32,480 nucleotides of DNA. Source: Cellvibrionaceae bacterium (GTDB lineage: Bacteria > Pseudomonadota > Gammaproteobacteria > Pseudomonadales > Cellvibrionaceae). The position numbers and the translations under genes were made by a program. Under the pieces are notes generated by a model. It was given only the letters and a program-made list of their open reading frames with translations. It did not search any database and had not been told where the DNA came from. Positions 15,135 through 23,938 of this stretch are shown in pieces (position 1 is the first letter of the stretch; the number at the start of each line of letters is the position of its first letter). The stretch covers positions 1 through 32,480 of the forward strand of contig JAGKXD010000044.1 of the NCBI GenBank assembly GCA_021151525.1, written 5' to 3'.

Positions 15135-15231
15135 CGTCATCCTCGCGCAGCGGGGATCCAGCTTTTGAAACTTAATTAATCGCTTATATCTTGAACGTCA
15201 AAGGCTGGATACCCGCTTCGCGAGTATGACG
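15135..15231. repeat. REP/MITE-like inverted repeat between gcvT and gcvH
   Basis: Two 28-base arms (15135-15162 and 15204-15231) are reverse complements with three mismatches: CGTCATCCTCGCGCAGCGGG against CGTCATACTCGCGAAGCGGG, each ending ATCCAGC. The spacer is ~41 bases, and pairing extends a few bases further into it. This resembles the GTCATYCCCGC...ATCCAGC type of palindromic repeat scattered through many proteobacterial genomes. The transcript would fold into a strong hairpin between the two genes. Confidence 0.8.
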
Positions 15232-15293
15232 AAAGATATTTTCATATAGCGGCATTTACATTTTTAGACATATTTAGAACACAGGAAAACATC

Positions 15294-15686
15294 ATGAGCG
15301 ACATTCGCAAAGAATTGAAATACCTCAGCAGCCACGAGTGGGCGCGCATTGAAGAAGATGGCACCGTCACCATCGGCATTACCGACCACGCACAGGAAGC
15401 CTTGGGCGATGTTGTTTATGTTGAAACCCCAGAAGTTGGCAGCCACGTTGCTGTTGGCGAAGAAGCTGGCGTAGTTGAATCTGTTAAAGCCGCTTCTGAC
15501 ATTTACTCTTTAGTATCAGGCGAAGTGATTGAAGTTAACGAAGCCTTGGCTGATGCGCCAGAAACTGTTAACGCATCACCTTACGATGACGGCTGGTTCT
15601 TCCGCGTTAAGCCAGATGATTTGGCTGAATTGGATGAAGCACTTGATGCGGCTGATTACCGTGAATTGATTGAAAGCGAAGAATAA
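15294..15686 (+). CDS. gcvH: Glycine cleavage system H protein
   Basis: A 130-residue protein, normal length. The lipoyl-lysine motif VVESVKAASDIYS puts the modified lysine at residue 65, the same place as in E. coli. LSSHEWARIEEDGTVTIGIT is the family N-terminus and NASPYDDGWFFRVK the C-terminal signature. It carries the aminomethyl intermediate between the P, T and L proteins. It follows gcvT on the same strand, 170 bp apart, and ends before a bidirectional terminator. Confidence 0.98.
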   Translation: MSDIRKELKYLSSHEWARIEEDGTVTIGITDHAQEALGDVVYVETPEVGSHVAVGEEAGVVESVKAASDIYSLVSGEVIEVNEALADAPETVNASPYDDGWFFRVKPDDLAELDEALDAADYRELIESEE

Positions 15687-15709
15687 TTTTTTCGAATTCA
15701 AAAAAATTA

Positions 15710-15749
15710 CTCATAAAAAAACGCAGCCTAGGCTGCGTTTTTTTATGAG
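15710..15749. terminator. Bidirectional terminator, 40-bp perfect palindrome
   Basis: CTCATAAAAAAACGCAGCCT and its exact reverse complement, centred on the CCTAGG at 15727-15732. A-tract and T-tract flank the GC stem on both strands, so it should end both gcvH and the convergent RND operon. A near-identical core (AACGCAGCYTAGGCTGCGTT) is used at 21394-21435. Confidence 0.9.
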
Positions 15750-15871
15750 CGGGTTTTGAAAAAAAGAGCAAGGTAAGGCCAACACACAACCTCACCTTGC
15801 TGGAGCAACCATCTAACTGTTTAACCGGTAATATTTAGTTAAGCTTAAGCGTTCAAGCGAACCGCACAACA

Positions 15872-18800
15872 TTAAACCTCAACTTCATTTCGTTTCACTT
15901 GGTGATGCAAATCTAACAAGGTGTCTTTGTTTACCAAATCTTCTGCATAGCTACGTTTTCCTTCAAGTTTGCGCAGCAACACATAAAACATCGGCGTAAA
16001 AAACAAACCAAAAACCGTCACGCCTAACATGCCGGAAAATACCGCAACTCCCATCACGCTGCGCATTTCAGCACCCGCGCCTTTTGAGAACACCATTGGC
16101 AACACACCCATGATAAATGCAAAGGATGTCATCAAGATGGGACGCAAACGCATACGACTTGCAGTTACAGCAGCTTGATAAGTTGCCATGCCACGAATTT
16201 CTAACTCACGTGCAAACTCCACAATAAGAATTGCATTTTTACTCGCGAGCCCCGCCAACACAAATAAACTCACTTGCGTGAAAATATTGTTGTCGCCTTT
16301 GCTAATCCATACTCCGACCAATGCCGATAAAATGGAGAGCGGCACAATAGTAACCACTACTAATGGCAATACTAAACTTTCGTACTGCGCAGCCAACACC
16401 AAGAACACCAAGAGCAAACACAGCGGTAAAATATAAATAGCTGTATTGCCTGCAAGCACTTCTTGGTAAGTGAGATCAGTCCACTCATAAACAATTCCAG
16501 AAGGCAGCACTTCAGCGAGAATGTCTGCAATCGCATCTTGCGCCTGCCCACTCGAATAACCCGGCGCGGCATTGCCGTTAATATCGGCAGCCAAATAGCC
16601 GTTGTAATGTGCAGCACTTTCGGGACCGTAACTTTCCTTCATGGATAAGACCGAACCGAGCGGCACCATATCGCCCTGCGCGCTGCGCACTTTTAGGCTG
16701 AGCGCATCTTCTGGCGTACTGCGAAATTTTCCATCCGCTTGCGCGATGACTTGATAGGTACGCCCGAACTGATTGAAATCATTTACATAGAGTGAACCCA
16801 AATAAACCTGCATAGTATCGAACACATCTTTAATGTTGAGACCAAGCTGTTTTGCTTTTGTGCGATCCACATCGGCATAAAGCTGCGGCACATTAATTTT
16901 GTAATTTGAATACACGCTTGCTAATTCTGGGCGCTGCGCTGCCTTTTGTTGAATTTGTGCAACCACGTCTGCCAATTTTTCGTAACCAAGGCCAGCACGA
17001 TCTTCCACCTGCAATTTAAATCCACCGGTTGTACCCAGCCCGCGTACCGGCGGCGGCGGAAATATTGCAATAAAAGCTTCTTCAATACCGGCAAATTTTC
17101 CCTGCAGTTTTTGCGAAATTGCAGCAGCCGATAAATCAGCACTCGTGCGCTCGTTAAAATCTTTTAAGGGGAAAAATACAATACCCGCGCTAGAGCTATT
17201 GGTAAAACCATTCACACTCAACCCAGGAAATTGCACCGCGTTTTCAACACCTGGTTCAGCTAAACCAATTTTTCCCATTTCACGAATAACGCGTTCGGTG
17301 CGATCCAAAGTTGCACCATCCGGCAATTGGGCAAATGCAATAAGATATTGTTTGTCTTGCGCAGGAACGAAACCTTTTGGAATTACGTTAAAGGCTAAGG
17401 TAGCAACGCCCAGCAAGAGCGCATACACACCAACTGCAGTCATTTTTCGTCCCAACAACTGTCCTACTTTAGTTGAGTAATTGCCCGAGGCGCGCATGAA
17501 GGATTTATTAAACCAATTAAAGAAAGGCCCGAAAGCACGATCCATTCCGCGCGTGAGAATATCTTTCTTGTCGTTATGCCCTTTCAATAATAATGCTGAA
17601 AGCGCTGGGCTTAAGGTCAGCGAATTAATGGCTGAAATCACAGTAGAAATCGCAATAGTTAATGCAAACTGTTTATAAAACTGCCCCGTCAAACCACTTA
17701 CAAATGCGATAGGTACAAATACCGCAATCAAGGTTAACGAAATGGCGATAATTGGCCCACTCACTTCTTGCATAGCTTTGTAGGTTGCAGCTATAGGTGA
17801 TAAACCTTCTTCAATATTTCGTTCAACGTTTTCCACCACCACGATTGCATCGTCAACCACAATACCAATCGCTAGCACCAAACCAAAAAGCGACAGAGTG
17901 TTAATGGAGAAACCAAATGCCCACATCAACGCAAAGGTGCCCACAATAGAAACGGGAACAGCTAATAGAGGAATAATGGATGCGCGCCAAGTTTGCAAAA
18001 ATAAAATTACGACTATAACAACGAGTGACAATGCTTCGAGCAAAGTTTTTATCACCGCTTTAATCGAACTTTTTACGAAGATAGTGGGATCATAAACAAC
18101 ATGGTAATCCACACCGACTGGAAAACGCTTTTTCAGTTCTGCCATGCGTGTACGCACTTCATCCGAAATTTGAATGGCGTTTGCACCGGGCGATTGGAAA
18201 ATTGGAATTGCTACAGCGGGTTGCCCGTCAAGCATAGAATTCAGTGCGAATTCCGACGCCCCCATTTCGATGCGTGCAACATCTTTTAAACGAGTAACTT
18301 CGCCATTGCTACCAGCGCGAATAATAATTTCGCCGAATTCTTCTGGGTTATCCAAACGGCCTTTTGCATTTACGGGCAACTGAACTTCAACTGGCCCAGA
18401 CACAGGTGCACCACCGATAATGCCCGCCGCGACCTGAACATTTTGCTCGCGAATTGCGTTAATAATTTCGTTTGCACTCAATTGCTTCTCAGCAATTTTT
18501 TCCGGGTTTAGCCAAATACGCATGGCGTAATCGCCTGAGCCGAATAGACGCACCATACCAACACCCGGTACTTTAGCGAGCTCATCTTTAATATTCATAA
18601 GCGCGTAGTTGCGCAAATACAATTCATCGTAACTTTTATCGGGTGAAATTAAGTGCACAACCATGGTCAAATCAGGAGAGCTTTTCACAACCGTTACACC
18701 GCGCTGACGCGTGACATCTGGCAAACGAGGTAATGCTTGTGAAATTCGGTTTTGCACCATTTGCTGTGCTAAATCTGGATTGGTTCCAATCTTAAAGGTT

Positions 18801-19081
18801 ACGGTTAGGGTGAGGCGCCCATCAGTGGTTGCTTGCGAAAACATGTACAACATATTTTCGGTTCCCGCCAATTGCTCTTCCAAAGGTGTTGCAACAGTTT
18901 CTGCAATCACTTTTGGATTGGCACCAGGATAAGAGGCGTTAACTACCACAGACGGAGGCGTTACATCGGGGTACTCAGAAATCGGCAGCTGAAACATGGC
19001 GATTGCACCCGCAATAAAAATCAGCAACGAAATCACGCCCGCAAAAATAGGTCGATCAACAAAAAACTTTGAAATATTCAT
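15872..19081 (-). CDS. RND multidrug efflux permease, HAE1 (AcrB/MexB) family
   Basis: A 1069-residue inner membrane transporter of normal length with a start at 19081. It begins MNISKFFVDRPIFAGVISLL, the family start. TM4 carries the proton-relay aspartates in GIVVDDAIVVVENVERN, and TM10 the matching lysine in LASKNAILIVEFAREL. The periplasmic porter domains hold the usual FPPPPVRGLGTTGGF element. It exports amphiphilic drugs, dyes or detergents using the proton gradient, with the membrane fusion protein encoded just upstream. No outer membrane factor gene follows, so a TolC/OprM-like partner must be encoded elsewhere. The C-terminal tail is polar, ending RNEVEV. Confidence 0.97.
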   Translation of the reverse strand: MNISKFFVDRPIFAGVISLLIFIAGAIAMFQLPISEYPDVTPPSVVVNASYPGANPKVIAETVATPLEEQLAGTENMLYMFSQATTDGRLTLTVTFKIGTNPDLAQQMVQNRISQALPRLPDVTRQRGVTVVKSSPDLTMVVHLISPDKSYDELYLRNYALMNIKDELAKVPGVGMVRLFGSGDYAMRIWLNPEKIAEKQLSANEIINAIREQNVQVAAGIIGGAPVSGPVEVQLPVNAKGRLDNPEEFGEIIIRAGSNGEVTRLKDVARIEMGASEFALNSMLDGQPAVAIPIFQSPGANAIQISDEVRTRMAELKKRFPVGVDYHVVYDPTIFVKSSIKAVIKTLLEALSLVVIVVILFLQTWRASIIPLLAVPVSIVGTFALMWAFGFSINTLSLFGLVLAIGIVVDDAIVVVENVERNIEEGLSPIAATYKAMQEVSGPIIAISLTLIAVFVPIAFVSGLTGQFYKQFALTIAISTVISAINSLTLSPALSALLLKGHNDKKDILTRGMDRAFGPFFNWFNKSFMRASGNYSTKVGQLLGRKMTAVGVYALLLGVATLAFNVIPKGFVPAQDKQYLIAFAQLPDGATLDRTERVIREMGKIGLAEPGVENAVQFPGLSVNGFTNSSSAGIVFFPLKDFNERTSADLSAAAISQKLQGKFAGIEEAFIAIFPPPPVRGLGTTGGFKLQVEDRAGLGYEKLADVVAQIQQKAAQRPELASVYSNYKINVPQLYADVDRTKAKQLGLNIKDVFDTMQVYLGSLYVNDFNQFGRTYQVIAQADGKFRSTPEDALSLKVRSAQGDMVPLGSVLSMKESYGPESAAHYNGYLAADINGNAAPGYSSGQAQDAIADILAEVLPSGIVYEWTDLTYQEVLAGNTAIYILPLCLLLVFLVLAAQYESLVLPLVVVTIVPLSILSALVGVWISKGDNNIFTQVSLFVLAGLASKNAILIVEFARELEIRGMATYQAAVTASRMRLRPILMTSFAFIMGVLPMVFSKGAGAEMRSVMGVAVFSGMLGVTVFGLFFTPMFYVLLRKLEGKRSYAEDLVNKDTLLDLHHQVKRNEVEV

Positions 19082-19098
19082 AAAATTTACCTGTCTTC

Positions 19099-19134
19099 AT
19101 CAAACTCGGGGCGCAAAAAATCCCGGAGTTTGAT
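19099..19134 (-). other. Intercistronic hairpin between fusion protein and permease genes
   Basis: The arms ATCAAACTCGGGG and CCCGGAGTTTGAT pair over 13 bp with one mismatched pair, around a 10-base loop. It lies in the 97-bp gap of the pump operon, 18 bases before the permease start. No T-tract follows, so it is more likely an mRNA stability or translation element than a terminator. Confidence 0.6.
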
Positions 19135-19178
19135 AATCCAATTCATCAGGTTTGAGAAAAATGCTTAGCGCTTGCGCT

Positions 19179-20348
19179 TTATTGCACTGAGGCCACTTTG
19201 ATAGTTTCTGAAGCGGAAACTACATTGGGTACAACGGGGCTTTGCGGGCGAATATGCGATAAGCCATTGACGATAACCTTGTCCCCTGCGGCAAGCCCGG
19301 ACAACACAATGCGCTGGCCTTCATAGTGATCACCTAAATTCACTTCGCGGTAGGTGGCAAGATTTTGTGCATCCACAACCATCACAAATTTTTTGCTTTG
19401 GTTTGTGCCTATCGCTCGGTCTGGAACCAAAAGCGCGCCCGATTCATTCGCCGAACCCAAACGCACTTTGGCAAACATACCTGCTGTTAATGAACCGTCT
19501 TTATTGTCAAACACAGCACGCGCACGAATGGTTCCGCTTGCCGTATCAAAGCGATTGTCGAACGCAGAAATATAACCGTGATACGCATTACCCGCATCAC
19601 CACTCAAGAGCGTTAAATCTACAGGCATTTTCTGCCCACTCTTAACGCTTGGCGATAATTGAATGTAAGAGGCCTCATCCACATTAAAATCCACATACAA
19701 CCTATCATTTGCAACTACCTGAGTTAGCACTGGCGCGTTGACACCTGCATCAACCACATTGCCAACAGTCAACTCGGCACGCCCTACCCGCCCAGAAATT
19801 GGCGCAGAGATATGAGCGTAGTCGAGATTAATTTGCGCCTGATTCACGGCAGCTTCTGCTTGTTTAACATCTGCCTGCGCTACTTGATTCGCGCTCAAGG
19901 CAGAGTCATACAAACTTTGTGAAACCAGTTTTGAACCTATGAGCTGTTGAGCGCGTTTTAATTCATCTTGCGCCAAGCGAGCGCGCGACTCAGCTGTTGC
20001 CAGCTGCGCCTGAGCACGTTGCAATGCGGCTTGATGTGGGCGCGGATCTATTACAAACAGCGGCTGCCCTTTCTTAACTTGCTGACCTTCTTCAAAAAGT
20101 ACCTGCTGGATAATACCGCCCACCAAGGGTTTGATTGCCGCACTTTCAACGGCAACAAGGCGCCCAGAATAATTTGCCCAGGTCCGCACAGACTGAGGAG
20201 CCAAAACAACCACATCAACACTGGGTGGAGGTGGTACGGCACCCGGTGTAGCGGCGTTTCCTTGAGATGAATAATAAACACCACAGATACTCATCAGTAT
20301 GAATATCGCTGCAGGAAAAAATGGGTAGGAAATAATTTTGCGGTTCAT
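19179..20348 (-). CDS. RND efflux membrane fusion protein (periplasmic adaptor)
   Basis: A 389-residue protein started at the ATG at 20348, which has AAGGAG 6 bases upstream; the longer reading to 20366 does not. The N-terminal hydrophobic segment (FFPAAIFILMSICGVYY) is a signal anchor. Then come the HlyD/AcrA signatures: ISG-type start WANYSGRLVAVESAAIKPLV, the lipoyl half VLFEEGQQVKKGQPLFVIDP, a coiled-coil hairpin (residues ~100-170, rich in A/Q/E/R), and YAHISAPISGRVGRAEL closing the lipoyl domain. The C-terminal domain (AGMFAKVRLG, VIVNGLSHIRP) is complete. It bridges the permease to an outer membrane channel. Confidence 0.96.
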   Translation of the reverse strand: MNRKIISYPFFPAAIFILMSICGVYYSSQGNAATPGAVPPPPSVDVVVLAPQSVRTWANYSGRLVAVESAAIKPLVGGIIQQVLFEEGQQVKKGQPLFVIDPRPHQAALQRAQAQLATAESRARLAQDELKRAQQLIGSKLVSQSLYDSALSANQVAQADVKQAEAAVNQAQINLDYAHISAPISGRVGRAELTVGNVVDAGVNAPVLTQVVANDRLYVDFNVDEASYIQLSPSVKSGQKMPVDLTLLSGDAGNAYHGYISAFDNRFDTASGTIRARAVFDNKDGSLTAGMFAKVRLGSANESGALLVPDRAIGTNQSKKFVMVVDAQNLATYREVNLGDHYEGQRIVLSGLAAGDKVIVNGLSHIRPQSPVVPNVVSASETIKVASVQ

Positions 20349-20446
20349 AGCTAACTCCTTAAACACCTATAAAAACTCTTATCTGGCCAAATTGGCTCAC
20401 GGATCAAACCTCACCAAATGACTCGGTATATTTGATCTATTTGAAA

Positions 20447-20476
20447 ATCATACATACCGGTCGGTATGTTGGTCAA
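20447..20476 (-). promoter_or_regulatory. Pump operon promoter with embedded TetR-type operator
   Basis: On the minus strand, -35 TTGACC (20471-20476) and -10 TATGAT (20447-20452) are 18 bp apart. The spacer holds the palindrome ACATACC-N4-GGTATGT (20452-20469). A bound repressor would block RNA polymerase directly. The same half-sites recur at 20636-20653 by the tetR start. Confidence 0.75.
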
Positions 20477-20556
20477 ACTGAATTTTTAACTTAGCCATGA
20501 AACAATACCAATTCGCCGGAAGCTCGCCAGAAATAAGTCTTTATAATATAGATACT

Positions 20557-20596
20557 TAGCGTAGAAATATGACTTTAGTTAACACTTTCTACGCTA
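20557..20596 (+). promoter_or_regulatory. Inverted repeat in the probable tetR leader
   Basis: TAGCGTAGAAA (20557-20567) and TTTCTACGCTA (20586-20596) are perfect 11-bp inverted repeats 18 bases apart. A TATAAT hexamer lies just before at 20542-20547, so the repeat would fall at the start of the tetR transcript as a stem-loop, or be a second operator type. Confidence 0.5.
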
Positions 20597-20635
20597 GCAT
20601 ACGGAGAAGCTACCTAACTTAGCCGCGGTTGAAAA

Positions 20636-20653
20636 ACATACCAAGCGGTATCA
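20636..20653 (+). promoter_or_regulatory. Second TetR-type operator, upstream of tetR
   Basis: ACATACC-AAGC-GGTATCA, the same ATACC-N4-GGTAT core as the site in the pump promoter. It lies 33 bases before the tetR ATG, consistent with autoregulation. Confidence 0.65.
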
Positions 20654-20685
20654 TAATACCCACATTATTTGTCAGAGAACTCGCC

Positions 20686-21327
20686 ATGAACGCCACAGAC
20701 ACGCGCACGCACCTCTTAGAAACTGCGCTTGATTTAATATGGAGCAGCAATTACAACTCGGTTGGCGTCAATGAAATTTGCAAACAAGCGGGCGTAACCA
20801 AAGGCAGTTTCTATCACCACTTTGAATCAAAAGCCGAACTCTTTTGTGAAGCTTCTGATTATTATTGGGAAGAAATTCGAAAGGAATTGGATACCATTTT
20901 TTCCCCCATCAACACACCGCTTGAGCAACTGGAAAACTGGTTGCAATTCATCGTGATCAACAAAATCGGCAATGACGAAAACAATGTAACAGGCTGCTCA
21001 TTTTTTAGTGCCGGCATGCAATCTGGATGCTGTGAGCCGCGCATAACAGAAACACTTCAAGTAATGACCGAGCGCGGCGGAAAATACAATCAAGCACTTG
21101 TTCGAAGCCTGCAGAGCGGAGGTTTTTTAGGTGAGGTTGGCGACATAGAGCAAGTCGCACGCTTGCTTCAGCAATACGTGCAAGGCGCCATAAGTCATGC
21201 ACGCGTAATGCGCAATTTAGATGTGATTAAAAAGGATTTGCCCGTAGGTATTTATAAGCTGATTGGTTTAAAGCCGGAGTATTGGTTCACTGCGAAACCA
21301 ACCACGTCCACAGCGCCCGCCCCATAG
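20686..21327 (+). CDS. TetR/AcrR-family transcriptional repressor of the pump operon
   Basis: A 213-residue protein started at the ATG at 20686. The longer reading from 20629 would run through the operator, so the shorter start is preferred. N-terminal HTH: RTHLLETALDLIWSSNYNSV, then VNEICKQAGVTKGSFYHHFE and SKAELF, a textbook TetR DNA-binding domain. The C-terminal ligand domain contains NNVTGCSFFSAGMQSGC, a cysteine-rich stretch seen in some TetR subfamilies that may respond to electrophiles or ligands. It is divergent from the fusion protein gene, with operator half-sites by both genes, so local repression and autoregulation are likely. The inducer is unknown. Confidence 0.9.
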   Translation: MNATDTRTHLLETALDLIWSSNYNSVGVNEICKQAGVTKGSFYHHFESKAELFCEASDYYWEEIRKELDTIFSPINTPLEQLENWLQFIVINKIGNDENNVTGCSFFSAGMQSGCCEPRITETLQVMTERGGKYNQALVRSLQSGGFLGEVGDIEQVARLLQQYVQGAISHARVMRNLDVIKKDLPVGIYKLIGLKPEYWFTAKPTTSTAPAP

Positions 21328-21393
21328 ACAAGCAGATAATTTAAACGCCCTGTAGCATCGCTCAATCGCAAAAAATTAATGCGGATTAGTGAA

Positions 21394-21435
21394 GTAAAAT
21401 AAAAAACGCAGCTTAGGCTGCGTTTTTTATTTTAC
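21394..21435. terminator. Bidirectional terminator between tetR and the deacetylase gene
   Basis: A 42-base palindrome with one G-T pair at the centre (GCAGCTTAGGCTGC) inside A- and T-tracts. It serves two convergent genes. Same core as the terminator at 15710-15749. Confidence 0.88.
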
Positions 21436-21449
21436 ATTTTATTGATTCA

Positions 21450-22601
21450 TTAAAGCTTAGCTAAGGAATGGCAATCGCCCCAATTTACCGATTCACCAAC
21501 ATCGGAAAATATTTTTGGTAATGCTAGCTTAGCCTTTGGATGAATATCGTGAAACAAAATCACACCATGACGCTTAATTAACATCAAAGTTACAATTCTA
21601 TTTTCAACAGCATTTGCATCAATTTTTGCATTCCAATCTTGCGAGTCGATATTCCATAAAGCTACATGCAACTGTTGTACTTTGAAAAAATCCTTACTAC
21701 CTTCTTGACGCTGCCCATAAGGAGGACGAAAAAGTGGCAATACATTTTGCTTGTTAGTTGTGTTCTCCACTACTTCTTTTGTACGCACAACGGAATCCTG
21801 CCACTGCTCCCATTTAGCGTGGGATTGGTGCTCCCATCCGTGCAAGGCAACACACTGATTGGCATATAAAGTCCTTACTCCATCGTTAGAGTTGGTATTT
21901 ACACGATTTTGAAAATTAGCCCCCAAAACAAAAAACGCACCGGACTTTTTTTGCTCCTTTAGCATGGCCAAAGTTTCATCCGTTGTACCTTGTGTTTTAG
22001 AGGGGCCATCATCAAAAGTTAGATAAAATTCTCGGTCAGCCAAGCTTGCGCCAGTCCACTCATTTTCATTAAACGTAGCTATTTCGCTAGTCACTTTAGG
22101 AAACAAAGCAGCTAAACGCATTTGCTCTGAAATATAGGTATGAGTAAACCTATCAAGATTATCTCGCCATGCAGATATTGTAGCTGGAATCGATACTACC
22201 CATGTATCAGCCTTTAGCAAAAAATCAGTCAAACCCAAAGGCTTTTCAATACACGTCCAATCACTCGCAGAGCAAGACTTGGCCGCTTGCAGGTAATTAT
22301 TAAGCGTCAAGCTCAATTCAGTATTAATCCATTGATCAACCGAGTTGCGATTAACACTATTAATTTTAAACGTAGCAAGGATTTCGCTATCGCTCATAGT
22401 TTGCATGACATGTAAATTCCGCACATAAACTAATTGCGAGGCTCGAGAGGCTCTGTCAAAACCAATTTTGGTAGAAATATCTTCTGACCATAAGTTTCGA
22501 TCAATCGTAGCAACCGCTGCAGGGCCGACAGGGTCGGCCACTACAGATTGAATCATCAATACACATACGCAGGCGACTATAGATTTAAGAAAAGTGCGCA
22601 T
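21450..22601 (-). CDS. Secreted polysaccharide deacetylase (NodB domain, CE4)
   Basis: A 383-residue protein with a signal peptide (MRTFLKSIVACVCVLMIQSV then VADP). The NodB domain is in the C-terminal half: TFDDGPS (195-201) with the catalytic aspartate, H254 and H258 of the zinc site in HGWEHQSH, FRPPYG (291-296), NIDSQDW and ILFHDIH with the second catalytic histidine at 351. All five CE4 motifs are present, so it is probably active. The N-terminal ~180 residues are a helical extension of unknown role. Substrate could be peptidoglycan, chitin-like or exopolysaccharide N-acetyl groups. Its ATG shares one base with the stop of the upstream gene (TAATG), so they are translationally coupled. 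Confidence 0.93.
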   Translation of the reverse strand: MRTFLKSIVACVCVLMIQSVVADPVGPAAVATIDRNLWSEDISTKIGFDRASRASQLVYVRNLHVMQTMSDSEILATFKINSVNRNSVDQWINTELSLTLNNYLQAAKSCSASDWTCIEKPLGLTDFLLKADTWVVSIPATISAWRDNLDRFTHTYISEQMRLAALFPKVTSEIATFNENEWTGASLADREFYLTFDDGPSKTQGTTDETLAMLKEQKKSGAFFVLGANFQNRVNTNSNDGVRTLYANQCVALHGWEHQSHAKWEQWQDSVVRTKEVVENTTNKQNVLPLFRPPYGQRQEGSKDFFKVQQLHVALWNIDSQDWNAKIDANAVENRIVTLMLIKRHGVILFHDIHPKAKLALPKIFSDVGESVNWGDCHSLAKL

Positions 22602-23791
22602 TACTGCGCACCCTTATCAAGCATACGTTGAATCGCATTGTCGTAAACGGTGTTTTGCTTTTCTTGTTTTGCGTACCTATATTCACGCAAGGCATCATTC
22701 CACTGCTCACTAGCTTCATAAATGCGACCATTATTATAGTGTGAGCTTGCACGAACAGTCGGTGCAGTAGCTCCACTGGCTAAAGCAATTGCTTTACGAT
22801 TTGCCCACAGAGCTTCCGCAACACGGCCAGCCTGCTGAAAAGTTAGACCCAAGTTGCTATAAGCTTGGCCATAGTTACCATCTAATTCGATGGCAGCTTG
22901 AAATAAACGAATGGCTTCATCGAAATTTTTAGCATGGAATGCTGTTTCACCCTGCGTATTTAATGCTTTTGCACGCACTTGGTTTTCAGCACCAGACGTA
23001 ACTGCCAGCGCCGTGCTGTTATTAATAACACCTTGGAATTCCGCAGTCTCCAACCTATCGTGTGATGTCACATTTTTAATGGTATTAAAGTCTTGGAACT
23101 CACCAGATTCAGTAACCGCAAAAATTGTCCACAAATTGCCGACTTTATTGGTAGGAACATAGTAGGTTCTAATGAGTGTTTGACCGACATAAACAAATAC
23201 TTTTGCACCACTATTCGAGAGCATAGAAGAGTTTGTATTATTCCTATTGGAATAATCATGCACAGCATAAACATATTTTTCACCGTCATGCTTACGCTGA
23301 ATGGTAATTGTTTCCGGGCCATAACTAGTGGTGTCATCTACATCTAGCAATGCGTCAACACCATTCATATGTGAGAAATAAACATGATTATTGGGATAAC
23401 TAAGATGCGAATCCAAATCTGATGGTGCTGCCCCCCAATTCAGCACAATACGCATGCCGTCTAAATTAGTCATCACAGGACTAATTGCGTAAGTCATTCC
23501 TGCACATGGGCACTTAACCACTAAATTGGAATAGCCAGCTTTTTTTACAATAAGAAGCGCATCTGCTGAATCTGCAAAGGTAGCATTTAATAGCGCTTGA
23601 CCTTGCGCATTGGTAGTAGCAGTAACTGATTGCTCACCATTTTTTTGCAACGTGAGCGTTGCATCAGCAATTTTCTGATCTTTTACAGTTGCACTTAAAA
23701 TTTGCACATTAATATCGGCTGCCAACGTCAACGAAGCTGCACCCATGGTAAAAGATATGAACAACAATTTTATTAAATTTAATGCTTTCAT
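22601..23791 (-). CDS. Secreted YfaP-like domain protein with TPR repeats
   Basis: A 396-residue protein started at the ATG at 23791, preceded by AAAGGA. Signal peptide (LLFISFTMGAASLTLAA). Residues ~28-110 look like a carboxypeptidase regulatory-like beta domain (VKDQKIADATLTLQKNGEQS). Next is a YfaP/DUF2135-like stretch, RIVLNWGAAPSDLDSHLSYP, with an aspartate-rich loop. The C-terminal ~130 residues are TPR-like: AFHAKNFDEAIRLFQAAIEL, NYGQAYSNLGLTFQQAGRVA and NDALREYRYAKQEK. It is a periplasmic or surface scaffold, not an enzyme by sequence. Direct coupling to the deacetylase suggests that it recruits or regulates that enzyme. Confidence 0.8.
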   Translation of the reverse strand: MKALNLIKLLFISFTMGAASLTLAADINVQILSATVKDQKIADATLTLQKNGEQSVTATTNAQGQALLNATFADSADALLIVKKAGYSNLVVKCPCAGMTYAISPVMTNLDGMRIVLNWGAAPSDLDSHLSYPNNHVYFSHMNGVDALLDVDDTTSYGPETITIQRKHDGEKYVYAVHDYSNRNNTNSSMLSNSGAKVFVYVGQTLIRTYYVPTNKVGNLWTIFAVTESGEFQDFNTIKNVTSHDRLETAEFQGVINNSTALAVTSGAENQVRAKALNTQGETAFHAKNFDEAIRLFQAAIELDGNYGQAYSNLGLTFQQAGRVAEALWANRKAIALASGATAPTVRASSHYNNGRIYEASEQWNDALREYRYAKQEKQNTVYDNAIQRMLDKGAQ

Positions 23792-23938
23792 TCCTAACAT
23801 CCTTTAATGGTTCATCTATGTATAAAAGAACTATCTATTCACTCGCAAAGGCAGTCTACACAGAAGCTAAATCCAGTTATAGCTATTTACACATATTTTT
23901 TACAAGGAACGCTTATTCACGATTGGTTAAGGAATTAC

